From: Gloeocapsopsis dulcis
GTDB taxonomy: Bacteria > Cyanobacteriota > Cyanobacteriia > Cyanobacteriales > Chroococcidiopsidaceae
NCBI RefSeq assembly: GCF_032163395.1
Contig: NZ_CP119968.1
Span: 791,501-855,500 of the forward strand
DNA: 64,000 nucleotides
Direction of reading: 5' to 3'
How positions within the stretch are numbered: position 1 is the stretch's first letter; the number at the start of each line of letters is the position of its first letter. Positions 36,397-44,515 of the stretch are shown in pieces. The position numbers and the translations under genes were made by a program. A model generated the notes under the pieces. The model had not been told where the DNA came from. It saw nothing but the letters and a program-made list of their open reading frames with translations, and ran no database searches.

Positions 36397-37842
36397 ATGA
36401 CGTCTACGACTTCCTTATCACTGAATAAATTAGATTTACGCGCTCCCGTATTTACTAGACTACGTCGCGGTACAGGTGTTAGGTGGTTACGTGTAATGAC
36501 ATTGATTTCGCTCGATGTCACTATGTTGTACACAGCGTGGCATCTGGCAGAAAAGCTTGGCACCCCAGCAGATTCACCCTGGAGTACAGCATATAATCCG
36601 TTTTATATCTTGCCGATTCTCGCAACTGAAGTTGGTTTAATAGCAGCCAAAAAACTGTACGATGCAAGGCAAGAGCGGCGCGACTACTTTAATCTTGTTA
36701 AAGCATTAACAACCTCGCATTTACTACTGCTGTTGGTTGCGTTTTTCTATCAGCCTGGCGGTTTTGTTTCTCGCTCTACGTTCATTTTGTCGTGGGCATT
36801 GAGCATCTCGCTAACGTTTATTGCCCGCTTTGCGTTTGATAGCACAGTCGAGTATGTCCGCAAGCAAGGTGCAGTTTGCTATCGGACATTTATCATTTCT
36901 CGCCCAGAAGATAAAGAGAAGGTAAATCGACTTATTGCGAGAGAAAATTGTTACAAAATTTTGGGATGGGCAGATGTAGGTGCCTTAGTAGCAGATAAAG
37001 ACAACTTAGATGCAACAATCGAGCAAATTTGTAGTTTAGGAGTCTCAGAAGTATTTGTTTGCTCTTGGGCATCGATTAAAAGCAGAATGTTTTTATACTG
37101 GAAACTACGTAATGCAGGCATTACCCTACACATTTTGCCCATAGATGTTGATTTAGAAGGCATTCAAAGAAACTTAGAACTCAAGATGGTAGGTGGATTA
37201 CCAGCACTCAAGCTATCTCCGCCATTAATTACTGGTAGTGACTTCTTAATGAAGCGTTGCTTTGACTTTGTCTGTGCAACTAGCTTTGTTTTACTGGCAT
37301 CACCGCTCTATCTTTTGCTTGCATTACTGATTAAAATAGATTCTCCTGGTCCCATCTTTTACAAGCAGACTCGAATTGGTTTACATGGTAAACCATTTAA
37401 GGTATGGAAGTTCCGGACGATGGTTGTCAATGCAGATAAGTTGCAGAAGGAACTTGAAGCGAGAAATGAAAACAAAGATGGAATTCTCTTTAAGATTAAA
37501 GACGATCCGCGAATTACTGGGGTTGGTAAGTTTCTCCGCCGTTACAGCTTAGATGAGTTACCACAACTATTTAATGTGATGTTTGGCGAGATGAGCTTGG
37601 TTGGTCCGCGTCCTTTACCAGTGCGCGATGTTGAGAAGTTTTCAGAACACCACTTTATTCGCCAGGAAGTTCTACCAGGAATCTCAGGATTGTGGCAAGT
37701 TTCTGGGAGATCAGACATCACTGACTTTGAACAAGTGATTCGCCTAGATGTTACTTACATGGAAAACTGGTCGTTATGGTTAGATATGCAAATCTTGCTG
37801 CAAACTGTGATGGTGATTGTGGGTAAAAAGGGTGCTTACTAA
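36397..37842 (+). CDS. Polyprenyl glycosylphosphotransferase (exopolysaccharide initiating)
   Basis: About 481 residues. The N-terminal half has four to five membrane helices and a CoA-binding-like domain (TFIISRPEDKEKVNRLIAREN). The C-terminal half is the bacterial sugar transferase domain: 'FLMKRCFDFVCATSFVLLAS' helix, 'IDSPGPIFYKQTRIGLHGK', 'FKVWKFRTMV', 'LRRYSLDELPQLFNVMFGEM' and 'GPRPLP'. Such enzymes transfer a sugar-1-phosphate to undecaprenyl phosphate to start exopolysaccharide or capsule repeat units. I chose ATG 36397 because GGAGG at 36384-36388 lies eight bases upstream; a GTG at 36382 overlaps that site. No other polysaccharide genes are adjacent. Confidence 0.9.
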   Translation: MTSTTSLSLNKLDLRAPVFTRLRRGTGVRWLRVMTLISLDVTMLYTAWHLAEKLGTPADSPWSTAYNPFYILPILATEVGLIAAKKLYDARQERRDYFNLVKALTTSHLLLLLVAFFYQPGGFVSRSTFILSWALSISLTFIARFAFDSTVEYVRKQGAVCYRTFIISRPEDKEKVNRLIARENCYKILGWADVGALVADKDNLDATIEQICSLGVSEVFVCSWASIKSRMFLYWKLRNAGITLHILPIDVDLEGIQRNLELKMVGGLPALKLSPPLITGSDFLMKRCFDFVCATSFVLLASPLYLLLALLIKIDSPGPIFYKQTRIGLHGKPFKVWKFRTMVVNADKLQKELEARNENKDGILFKIKDDPRITGVGKFLRRYSLDELPQLFNVMFGEMSLVGPRPLPVRDVEKFSEHHFIRQEVLPGISGLWQVSGRSDITDFEQVIRLDVTYMENWSLWLDMQILLQTVMVIVGKKGAY

Positions 37843-37913
37843 CTAAATTTACTCTCGTATTGAGTCATCAGCTAGCTAAGACAGCTAGCTTTTTTGTTGA
37901 ATACACCTCAACT

Positions 37914-39485
37914 TTAGGGAAGCGATGGTAGCGATTTAAGTGGCTCACCTTCAACTTTTTCTATCACAGGTAGTCTCACGGTGAAAGTCGCACCTTGTCC
38001 TTCCCCAGCACTACTGACAGCTACCGTACCATGATGTAGTTCTACTAAGTGACGCACAATTCCTAATCCTAAGCCGAGTCCACCGTGGCTGCGTGTGGTG
38101 GTGCTGTCTCCTTGGCGAAAGGTATCAAACACATAAGGAAGAAACTCGGGGCTAATTCCAATACCAGTATCTCGGACATGAATTTGAGCATAAGCAGAAT
38201 CAACATCCAAACGAACTTCAACGATTCCGCGTTCAGGAGTGAATTTAATTGCATTTGTGAGTAAATTCCAGATCACTTGTTGCAAACGTTCTGGATCGGC
38301 ACAGACAAACTTTGCTGTATCAAAACAAGTTTCGAGTTGAATTGCTTTCGCCTCGGCTGCTGGGCGTACTGCGTTGAGGGCTGCTTCGATAATGGGTATC
38401 AAATTGACTGGACAAAGATGCAATCGCAGTTTACCTTGAATGATTCGCGAAATATCAAGAATATCTTCTATAAGTTGGGCTTGTGATTTGGCATTGCGTT
38501 CGATTGTCTCTAAAGCTTTGGCAATAGTTTTTTCATCAAATTTGCGCGTACGTAATAGTCCTGCCCAGCCTAAAATAGAGTTTAGCGGAGTGCGCAGTTC
38601 GTGCGATAGCACAGCTAAAAATTCATCCTTCATCCGGTTAGCAGATTCAGCTTCAGCTCGTGCGGCTTGCTCGTAGATTAGTTTACTGCGTTCAGCTTCA
38701 GCTTGCTTGCGATCGCTAATGTCTTCTAAAGTCCCGACGTAACCAATGACTTCACCTTTGTCAGAAAGCATTGGTGATGAGCGTAAATGTACCCAGCGAA
38801 CGACTTCATTCTGAGTTTGGATGCGAAACTCGTTTGAGTACTCTTGTCCACTATGAAAACACGCAAGCCATTCAGTAAATGCACTATTGCGTTCTTCAGG
38901 ATGAATAATTTGCCACCATTTTTGGGTAATTTGCTCTAAGGTATATCCACAAATAACTTGACAGCGCGAGTTCATATACGTACAGCAGGCTGAGGTATCC
39001 CACAAAAAAATACCTACCGGAGAACTCGCACTTAAACGTCGGAACCGTTCTTCACTTTTTTTAAGTTCTGCAGCTTGTCGTTCAATTTGTGCAGTTTTCT
39101 GGTATAGTTCAACAAATACTGAAACTTTAGAAGTTAAGATTTCCGGTTGAATTGGTTTAAATAAATAATCTACTGCCCCCAACGAATAACCCCGAATTTG
39201 TAGCGTGTCGCTGGTACTAAATGCTGTCAAGAAAATAATTGGTGTAGAATGCGATCGCGCCCTTTGGCGAATGAGTGCAGCAGTCTCAAATCCATCCATA
39301 TCAGGCATTTGGACATCTAATAAAATCACTGCAAAATCTTGATTTAATAGACAACGCAGTGCTTCCATACCTGAATGGGCTTTGATCAGGTTTTGCCCCA
39401 ATCCCTCTAAGATAGCCTCCAGCGCCAAGAGATTCTCTGGATGGTCGTCTACCATAAGAATATTCACTTTCGGTTCTGATGGCAT
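37914..39485 (-). CDS. Hybrid response regulator / PAS sensor histidine kinase
   Basis: 523 residues: receiver domain at ~6-120 (ILMVDDHPENLLALEAIL; phospho-acceptor Asp in 'VILLDVQMPDMDGFE'), coiled coil, PAS-PAC at ~145-262 (SASSPVGIFLWDTSACCTYM, GTLEDISDRKQAEAERS), HisKA with 'VLSHELRTPLNSILGW', and HATPase (WNLLTNAIKFTPE, DTGIGI, GGLGLGLGIVRHLVELH). No membrane segment, so soluble. The receiver-first order suggests it is an intermediate of a phosphorelay. A short kinase N-terminal fragment lies just upstream. Confidence 0.93.
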   Translation of the reverse strand: MPSEPKVNILMVDDHPENLLALEAILEGLGQNLIKAHSGMEALRCLLNQDFAVILLDVQMPDMDGFETAALIRQRARSHSTPIIFLTAFSTSDTLQIRGYSLGAVDYLFKPIQPEILTSKVSVFVELYQKTAQIERQAAELKKSEERFRRLSASSPVGIFLWDTSACCTYMNSRCQVICGYTLEQITQKWWQIIHPEERNSAFTEWLACFHSGQEYSNEFRIQTQNEVVRWVHLRSSPMLSDKGEVIGYVGTLEDISDRKQAEAERSKLIYEQAARAEAESANRMKDEFLAVLSHELRTPLNSILGWAGLLRTRKFDEKTIAKALETIERNAKSQAQLIEDILDISRIIQGKLRLHLCPVNLIPIIEAALNAVRPAAEAKAIQLETCFDTAKFVCADPERLQQVIWNLLTNAIKFTPERGIVEVRLDVDSAYAQIHVRDTGIGISPEFLPYVFDTFRQGDSTTTRSHGGLGLGLGIVRHLVELHHGTVAVSSAGEGQGATFTVRLPVIEKVEGEPLKSLPSLP

Positions 39486-39607
39486 TGCTTCACCTTAAAT
39501 AGTCAGGGTTTGGGATTTTAGGGATCTGTTGTGGTACATCCTAGAAAAGCTACTAAATTCTCACCTAGCAATAATCTTTTTTTAGCAAATGATGACCTGA
39601 ATCGCTA

Positions 39608-39814
39608 CTAACTATTTTTTTGATAAAGTTGCTCGCGACCTGCTAATTGTCTATAATATCTTTCCTGGTGGCTCAACTTGATTCTTGATTCCTCGGCTGT
39701 ATAAATAAGCTGTGTTGCATGGCGGTAAGAAATTAAGCCAATTGTACTTAGCATTGTTAATGCTAAAGCAAAACTTGCACCAATTTTTGTCCCAATACTT
39801 AAGTTACTCAACAT
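39608..39814 (-). pseudogene. N-terminal fragment of a membrane sensor kinase (CHASE3-like)
   Basis: About 68 residues beginning [20 protein letters not shown] with one TM helix (ASFALALTMLSTIGLISYR), then a polar stretch 'QERYYRQLAGREQLYQ' and a stop. 'LSIGTKI...FALAL' openings are typical of CHASE3 or methyl-accepting type sensors, but nothing after residue 70 continues the domain in any frame. It overlaps the ureG stop by a few bases and sits 120 bp upstream of the hybrid kinase gene. It could be a genuine small membrane protein; a remnant is likelier. Confidence 0.5.
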
Positions 39815-40410
39815 TCCTGGCAATTCATTCGCACAAAATCAATAACTGTTGTGAGTCCCTCATGAGTTTTTAAGTTTGTAAAAATAAAAGGTTTATGACC
39901 TCGCATTCGTTTAGTATCTCGTTCCATCACATCAAGATCAGCACCAACAAAAGGTGCTAAATCAATTTTATTAATGACTAATAAATCTGATTTTGTAATT
40001 CCTGGACCACCTTTACGCGGAATTTTATCGCCAGCAGCAACATCAATGACATAAATTGTTAAATCGACTAATTCGGGGCTAAAGGTAGCTGCTAAATTAT
40101 CGCCACCACTTTCTAAAAAGACTAAATCAAGATTGCCAAATTGCTGTTCTAGTTGTTCAATTGCTGCTAAATTCATCGAGGCATCTTCCCGAATCGCGGT
40201 GTGCGGACAACCGCCAGTTTCTACACCCAAAATGCGATCGCCACTCAGTGCTTGAGAACGTACCAAATATTGTGCATCCTCCTGCGTATAGATATCATTC
40301 GTCACCACTGCCAGATGATACTGTTGGCGCATTGCCTTACACAACGCATCAACCAAAGCCGTTTTTCCCGATCCGACAGGACCCGCAACACCAACTCGAA
40401 ACGCACTCAT
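39808..40410 (-). CDS. ureG: Urease accessory protein UreG
   Basis: A 200-residue SIMIBI-class GTPase that drives nickel insertion into urease. P-loop 'GPVGSGKT' at residues 10-17, '[14 protein letters not shown]', the metal-binding '[17 protein letters not shown]' (Cys-Pro-His) and '[20 protein letters not shown]'. ATG 40410 gives the usual '[15 protein letters not shown]' start; a TTG three codons earlier is not needed. ureF and ureE are further upstream on the same strand, but the NYN gene on the opposite strand separates them, so ureG needs its own promoter. Confidence 0.96.
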   Translation of the reverse strand: MSAFRVGVAGPVGSGKTALVDALCKAMRQQYHLAVVTNDIYTQEDAQYLVRSQALSGDRILGVETGGCPHTAIREDASMNLAAIEQLEQQFGNLDLVFLESGGDNLAATFSPELVDLTIYVIDVAAGDKIPRKGGPGITKSDLLVINKIDLAPFVGADLDVMERDTKRMRGHKPFIFTNLKTHEGLTTVIDFVRMNCQEC

Positions 40411-40600
40411 AATTAGCAATTAGCAGCTACAAGGAACTCGCCCACTATTCTAAACCTTCTATTTAACAACGTATAAACTCATCAGGCGACATTGTTCTGT
40501 ATCATGCCTGCTACGTACGTAAATCTCCGTTCCGGTACAGTAGTGATACATTAGGCGGCTAGGGGAGATGTCAGTTCTTCTAACATGTAGGAAAAAGCAC

Positions 40601-40629
40601 TTGACGATACAGTATTGAAGGCATATAAT
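40601..40629 (+). promoter_or_regulatory. Near-consensus sigma70 promoter before the NYN gene
   Basis: TTGACG at 40601-40606 and TATAAT at 40624-40629 with exactly 17 bp between. It points at the NYN-domain gene and would start transcription near 40636. Confidence 0.8.
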
Positions 40630-40635
40630 TGTATT

Positions 40636-40732
40636 ACGACTCCCCAGCTATTGCTGGTTAGGTAGCCTAAATGGCTACCTTATTGGTTAGAGAAATGTTA
40701 AGCCTGCCAATTCGTAAAAGGCAGGCTTTGTT
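40636..40732 (+). ncRNA. Hairpin-rich leader or small RNA upstream of the NYN gene
   Basis: Three consecutive perfect stem-loops follow the promoter: CCAGC/GCTGG (40644-40657, 4-nt loop), AGGTAGCC/GGCTACCT (40660-40680, 5-nt loop) and AAGCCTGCC/GGCAGGCTT (40700-40728, 11-nt loop, followed by TGTT). The third resembles an attenuator. An ATG at 40671 lies in the second hairpin. Whether this is a leader, a separate small RNA or coding is unresolved. Confidence 0.5.
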
Positions 40733-40751
40733 ATTGGGAAGATTAAGCGCT

Positions 40752-41378
40752 TTGGCTAAACGTAGCATTGTATATATAGACGGCTTCAACTTTTATTATG
40801 GTGCTGTTAAGGATACTCCTAATAAGTGGCTGAATCTACAAAATTACTTTGAGTTGCTTAGACAGGATGATGATATACAAAAAATTTGGTATTTTACAGC
40901 AAAAGTTAGCGGTGCTCAGCTAGTTAGACAGGAAACGTACTTTGATGCACTAGCGACCCTACCATTGATTGAAATAGTATTCGGACTTTACAAGCTTAAA
41001 GAATTACGTTGTCGAATAAAAGAGTGCAAGTATCAAGGAAATAAACTCTATAAAGTACCTGAAGAAAAGGGAACAGATGTAAATATAGCGTTACAAATGC
41101 TCGACGATGCGTATCAGAGCGCTTGTGACCGGATGATTCTAGTTTCAGGTGACTCCGACTTAGTGCCAGCAGTGAAACTAGTCAAGAAAAGGCATCCAAA
41201 AATTCAAATTACCGTATATATTCCTGCAAATCACCCTAAGCGAGGAGCAGCAAAAGAATTGCGGAATGTTGCTGACAAGCATAAAACTCTACCATCTGCT
41301 CTGCTTTCAAAAGCTCAGTTTCCTCAGAGTCTCATAGGGATTTCAGGAAAAACTATCTGCAAGCCTAGCTGTTGGTAG
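40752..41378 (+). CDS. NYN-domain (LabA/DUF88, PIN-like) putative ribonuclease
   Basis: About 208 residues from TTG 40752, giving 'MAKRSIVYIDGFNFYYG', the standard opening of NYN proteins (first acidic residue Asp10). Later acidic positions are in 'EEKGTDVNIALQMLDDA' and 'RMILVSGDSDLVPAV'; these form the PIN-like Mg2+ site. A CxxxxC pair (RCRIKECKYQ) may bind metal. NYN proteins are predicted or shown to cleave RNA. An ATG at 40671 is in frame and would add 27 residues, but that stretch is occupied by hairpins and does not look like the family. The gene lies between ureG and ureF on the opposite strand, suggesting insertion into an ancestral urease accessory cluster. Confidence 0.82.
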   Translation: MAKRSIVYIDGFNFYYGAVKDTPNKWLNLQNYFELLRQDDDIQKIWYFTAKVSGAQLVRQETYFDALATLPLIEIVFGLYKLKELRCRIKECKYQGNKLYKVPEEKGTDVNIALQMLDDAYQSACDRMILVSGDSDLVPAVKLVKKRHPKIQITVYIPANHPKRGAAKELRNVADKHKTLPSALLSKAQFPQSLIGISGKTICKPSCW

Positions 41379-41495
41379 TCAAAAGTTAGGTATAGGTAAT
41401 CTGGAATGTTTACCATATCTAAAAAGAAAGCTACCTAACAGCACTGCTGAGCAGATGTAAGTAATCTTTGCATTGATTACAGGTGATGGAGCAGT

Positions 41496-42173
41496 CTAAC
41501 TACGAAATAATCTTGTATACTGGGTTTCGTGTGCCATACTCGCCAGCGACAATCCCCAACCGCAGCTACACAAGTCATCATCACTCAAGGTCAGAATCTC
41601 TGTCGCAGCATCAATGATATGGGGAAATAAATTTAATATTACTTGTTGTCCCGCCGTTTGTCCTAGCGGAATCAATTTTACCCCAGCAGTCACAAGATTC
41701 GTCGTCCAACTGTGTAGATAGCCCAGAACAACCGATGACAAGGGTTCTATTTTCCAGGCAGCCCCCGCAATCCCAAACGCGATCGCATAATTACAAGGAT
41801 TTCCTACGACATCGGCTAAAGGCGATACCTGCGGTTGTAATTGTAAGAGAAGTTTCATGAGCGATCGCCCCATTTGCCAACTTGAAGATCGCAATTCTTC
41901 GGTTTCTCGTGCCGCCGATAGCCACTGATTCCAATAACTTAAAGCTTCTATATCCCCATTTTGCACCGCATGATACGCCCGAACCATCACTGCGGCCTCG
42001 AGTCGAATTGCACCATAACGTAATTCTTGTTCTAACCAATGCTGCAAACCTTGCTCATTGCTAATCATCCCCGCATCAACAAGTGCTTCGATTCCCTCCG
42101 AATAACTATAAGCACCCACGGGTAAAGCTGGGCTTGCAAGTTGTAAAAGATACAATACACGCTCAATTGTCAT
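41496..42173 (-). CDS. ureF: Urease accessory protein UreF
   Basis: A 225-residue all-helical protein: '[27 protein letters not shown]' is the UreF N-terminal signature; '[17 protein letters not shown]' and '[23 protein letters not shown]' follow. UreF bridges UreH(D) and UreG in the nickel-delivery complex for urease. Eighteen bases downstream of ureE on the same strand, hence the same operon. The structural genes ureABC are not in the window. Confidence 0.96.
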   Translation of the reverse strand: MTIERVLYLLQLASPALPVGAYSYSEGIEALVDAGMISNEQGLQHWLEQELRYGAIRLEAAVMVRAYHAVQNGDIEALSYWNQWLSAARETEELRSSSWQMGRSLMKLLLQLQPQVSPLADVVGNPCNYAIAFGIAGAAWKIEPLSSVVLGYLHSWTTNLVTAGVKLIPLGQTAGQQVILNLFPHIIDAATEILTLSDDDLCSCGWGLSLASMAHETQYTRLFRS

Positions 42174-42191
42174 ATCATCTATCGCTAATTG

Positions 42192-42623
42192 TTAATGATT
42201 ATGTCCATACGCACCAATTTCTGGCTGAAATGGTAATAGTGCTTCTTGTACTTGGGTTCCGAGTTGTTCCAGCATAGCGCGTAAAACTGGATCGGGTGAC
42301 AACCGCAAATAATCTTGGGTAACTTCTACGGGTACATGACGATTGCCTAAATGATACGCAGCTTTAAGCAATACTACTGGAGTTGCCGTGACAACAAGCA
42401 CAGGTTCAGGTTTAGCAATTACCCGCACAACAACACTGGCATCTTCAGCTTGCAGTAAGTCACCATCGTAGAGTACTGTACCTCTGGGTAAGCGTAAAAA
42501 TATAGTTTCATCCTCAGTTTCAAGGCGATAGCGACTCCGAGTTCGTTCTTCCGCAGTCAGCGCTAAAGTCAAACTAACCGCGATCGCAGCATTGGGTGGC
42601 TGACGTTGGGTAAGTGCAATCAT
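42192..42623 (-). CDS. ureE: Urease accessory protein UreE
   Basis: A 143-residue metallochaperone: N-terminal peptide-binding domain ([38 protein letters not shown]-like) and C-terminal nickel-binding domain with '[11 protein letters not shown]'. The C-terminus ends 'YGHNH', a short His tail that can bind nickel, far less than the His-rich tails of some bacteria. Its ATG overlaps the pyrD stop (ATGA), so translation is probably coupled to pyrD. Confidence 0.95.
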   Translation of the reverse strand: MIALTQRQPPNAAIAVSLTLALTAEERTRSRYRLETEDETIFLRLPRGTVLYDGDLLQAEDASVVVRVIAKPEPVLVVTATPVVLLKAAYHLGNRHVPVEVTQDYLRLSPDPVLRAMLEQLGTQVQEALLPFQPEIGAYGHNH

Positions 42624-43798
42624 AAGTTTTTGGTTGACTGTAATCCTACCGCATCGACAATTGAATTGAGTTTGTGTTCTTCTAGTTTGAGGAGTAATCC
42701 TTGTAAGATCCGGCGTACCATTAATGGTCCTTCATAAATCCAACCCGTGTAAACCTGCACAAGGCTTGCACCTGCTGTAATTTTCTCCCAAGCATCTTGG
42801 GTAGTAAAGATCCCGCCAACGCCAATAATTGGGAGTTGACCTTGTGTTTGTTGGTAGATAAACCGGATAATTTCAGTAGCGCGATCGCGTACTGGCAAAC
42901 CACTAATTCCTCCAGCTTCTTCCGTAACAGGCTTCCCTGTTTGTGCCACTATTTTCGTTTTGAGGCGATCGCGACTTATTGTCGTGTTTGTCGCAATAAT
43001 TCCCGCAATTTTGTAAGTTTGGGCAATTTCAATGATGGCAGCGATCGCTGCCCATTCCAGATCGGGAGCTATTTTTACGCAAATTGGCTTTTGACCTTGA
43101 TTTTCTTGTTGTAATGCGTCCAGAATTGAACTCAGTTCTGCGGTATTTTGAAGTGATCGCAATCCTGGTGTATTGGGCGAAGAAACATTGACAACAAAGT
43201 AATCTCCCAAATCTTTAAGTAACCGAAAACTTTCTAGATAATCAGAGGCTGCTGCTTCTAGTGGAGTGATTTTTGATTTTCCTAAATTGACCCCAATCGG
43301 TATCAAATGAGTAGCATTTTTTAATCGTTTCGCCATCATAGCTGCGCCAAAATTGTTAAATCCCATGCGGTTTAAAGCAGCGCAATCTTGTGGTAGACGA
43401 AACAACCGTGGGGGGGGATTTCCTGGTTGCGCGTGAAATGTCACTGTACCAACTTCCGCCAAGCCAAAACCAAAGTTTGTCCATACACTTGCTGCAACAC
43501 CATCTTTATCAAAGCCTGCCGCTAAACCAACCGGATTAGGAAATTGAATCCCCCAAAGTTTTTGTGCTAAACGTTCATCGCTCAAACACAAGGATTTTTG
43601 TAACAAACGTTGTGTTGACTTTGTAACTGGGTGATGTGGCGAATTTTCTAACCAACTAAGAGTGCTAATCGTTTTTTGATACAACCATTCTGGGTCACTC
43701 TTTAATCCAGTAAATAGTACAGGTCGAATAACGAGTTTGTATAGATCCCACTGGTGTTTGAAATTCAAGTCTAATCTTGCCACGTTGCTGCTGTCCAA
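42620..43798 (-). CDS. pyrD: Dihydroorotate dehydrogenase (quinone), class 2
   Basis: About 380-392 residues. An N-terminal amphipathic helix ([12 protein letters not shown]) anchors the enzyme on the membrane; the FMN barrel shows '[13 protein letters not shown]', '[16 protein letters not shown]', '[15 protein letters not shown]' (active-site Ser), 'NTTISRD' and '[15 protein letters not shown]'. It makes orotate for pyrimidine synthesis. The start is uncertain: TTG 43798 overlaps the upstream methyltransferase by 28 bp; TTG 43768, just after that stop, gives a more usual length. Overlaps ureE by four bases downstream; the pairing with urease genes is unusual functionally. Confidence 0.93.
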   Translation of the reverse strand: MDSSNVARLDLNFKHQWDLYKLVIRPVLFTGLKSDPEWLYQKTISTLSWLENSPHHPVTKSTQRLLQKSLCLSDERLAQKLWGIQFPNPVGLAAGFDKDGVAASVWTNFGFGLAEVGTVTFHAQPGNPPPRLFRLPQDCAALNRMGFNNFGAAMMAKRLKNATHLIPIGVNLGKSKITPLEAAASDYLESFRLLKDLGDYFVVNVSSPNTPGLRSLQNTAELSSILDALQQENQGQKPICVKIAPDLEWAAIAAIIEIAQTYKIAGIIATNTTISRDRLKTKIVAQTGKPVTEEAGGISGLPVRDRATEIIRFIYQQTQGQLPIIGVGGIFTTQDAWEKITAGASLVQVYTGWIYEGPLMVRRILQGLLLKLEEHKLNSIVDAVGLQSTKNL

Positions 43799-44469
43799 TG
43801 TCGATCTGAAGACTGATAAACTTTTACATTGCTCAAATTGGCTTGCTTAATTAAATCATGAACCTCATCCAAGGTAAGTGCAGCATTGAGCGAATCACGA
43901 AATAATTTCTTTTGCTGTTCGTCGTATTCTGTACCAATACTTGCGACTAAAGCATCCATTGTTTCGACATCTGTAGGACGAATCAAGTCACGAATCAAGA
44001 TAGTACCTTGTGGTTGTAGTACTCGTGCTACTTCACGAAAAAAAGGTAAAGGATCAGGCAAGTGGTGTACTAAGCTATTAGAAACTACCATCTGAAATTG
44101 CCCATCAGGATAAGGCATTTTTTTAGCATCAACAGTTTCCAGAAAAATCTGTTGTTCTAAGCCAGCATTTTTAACGTGCTGTAAGCCAAGCTGTAACATA
44201 TTTTTGGCTAAATCAATACCCCAGATCCGCCATTGCGGACACCGAGAAGCAATTAATAGAGGAATTCGTGCTGTACCTGTACCAACATCAAGAATGTTTG
44301 CCGCACAATTAGGTCCTAACTCAATCACACTTTCAGCAAAGGCAGTATTAACTTCTGTAAAGTCCATTGCGTCATATTCTACCGCCTCTTCCCAGCTATC
44401 CATCACTTCTGGTTCCAAGATTCTTGGCAGTGTCACTTGATTTTGGCTTCGGGATTGTTTGATTGACAT
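43771..44469 (-). CDS. Class I SAM-dependent methyltransferase
   Basis: 232 residues of Methyltransf_11/25 type. SAM-binding motif I '[17 protein letters not shown]', the acidic residue in '[14 protein letters not shown]', motif '[20 protein letters not shown]' and '[16 protein letters not shown]'. The N-terminal '[22 protein letters not shown]' is shared with small-molecule methyltransferases of cyanobacteria. Substrate unknown. It overlaps pyrD at its 3' end and may be cotranscribed with it and ureEF. Confidence 0.85.
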   Translation of the reverse strand: MSIKQSRSQNQVTLPRILEPEVMDSWEEAVEYDAMDFTEVNTAFAESVIELGPNCAANILDVGTGTARIPLLIASRCPQWRIWGIDLAKNMLQLGLQHVKNAGLEQQIFLETVDAKKMPYPDGQFQMVVSNSLVHHLPDPLPFFREVARVLQPQGTILIRDLIRPTDVETMDALVASIGTEYDEQQKKLFRDSLNAALTLDEVHDLIKQANLSNVKVYQSSDRHWTAATWQD

Positions 44470-44515
44470 ATAACTACTGACTTTGAATAGTGCAAAATGA
44501 ACTACTGTCAGTGAC

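Noticed and set aside
36249-36563. Antisense frame at the sugar transferase start
   Set aside because: Half of it is the complement of the sugar transferase N-terminus and it has no recognisable domain.
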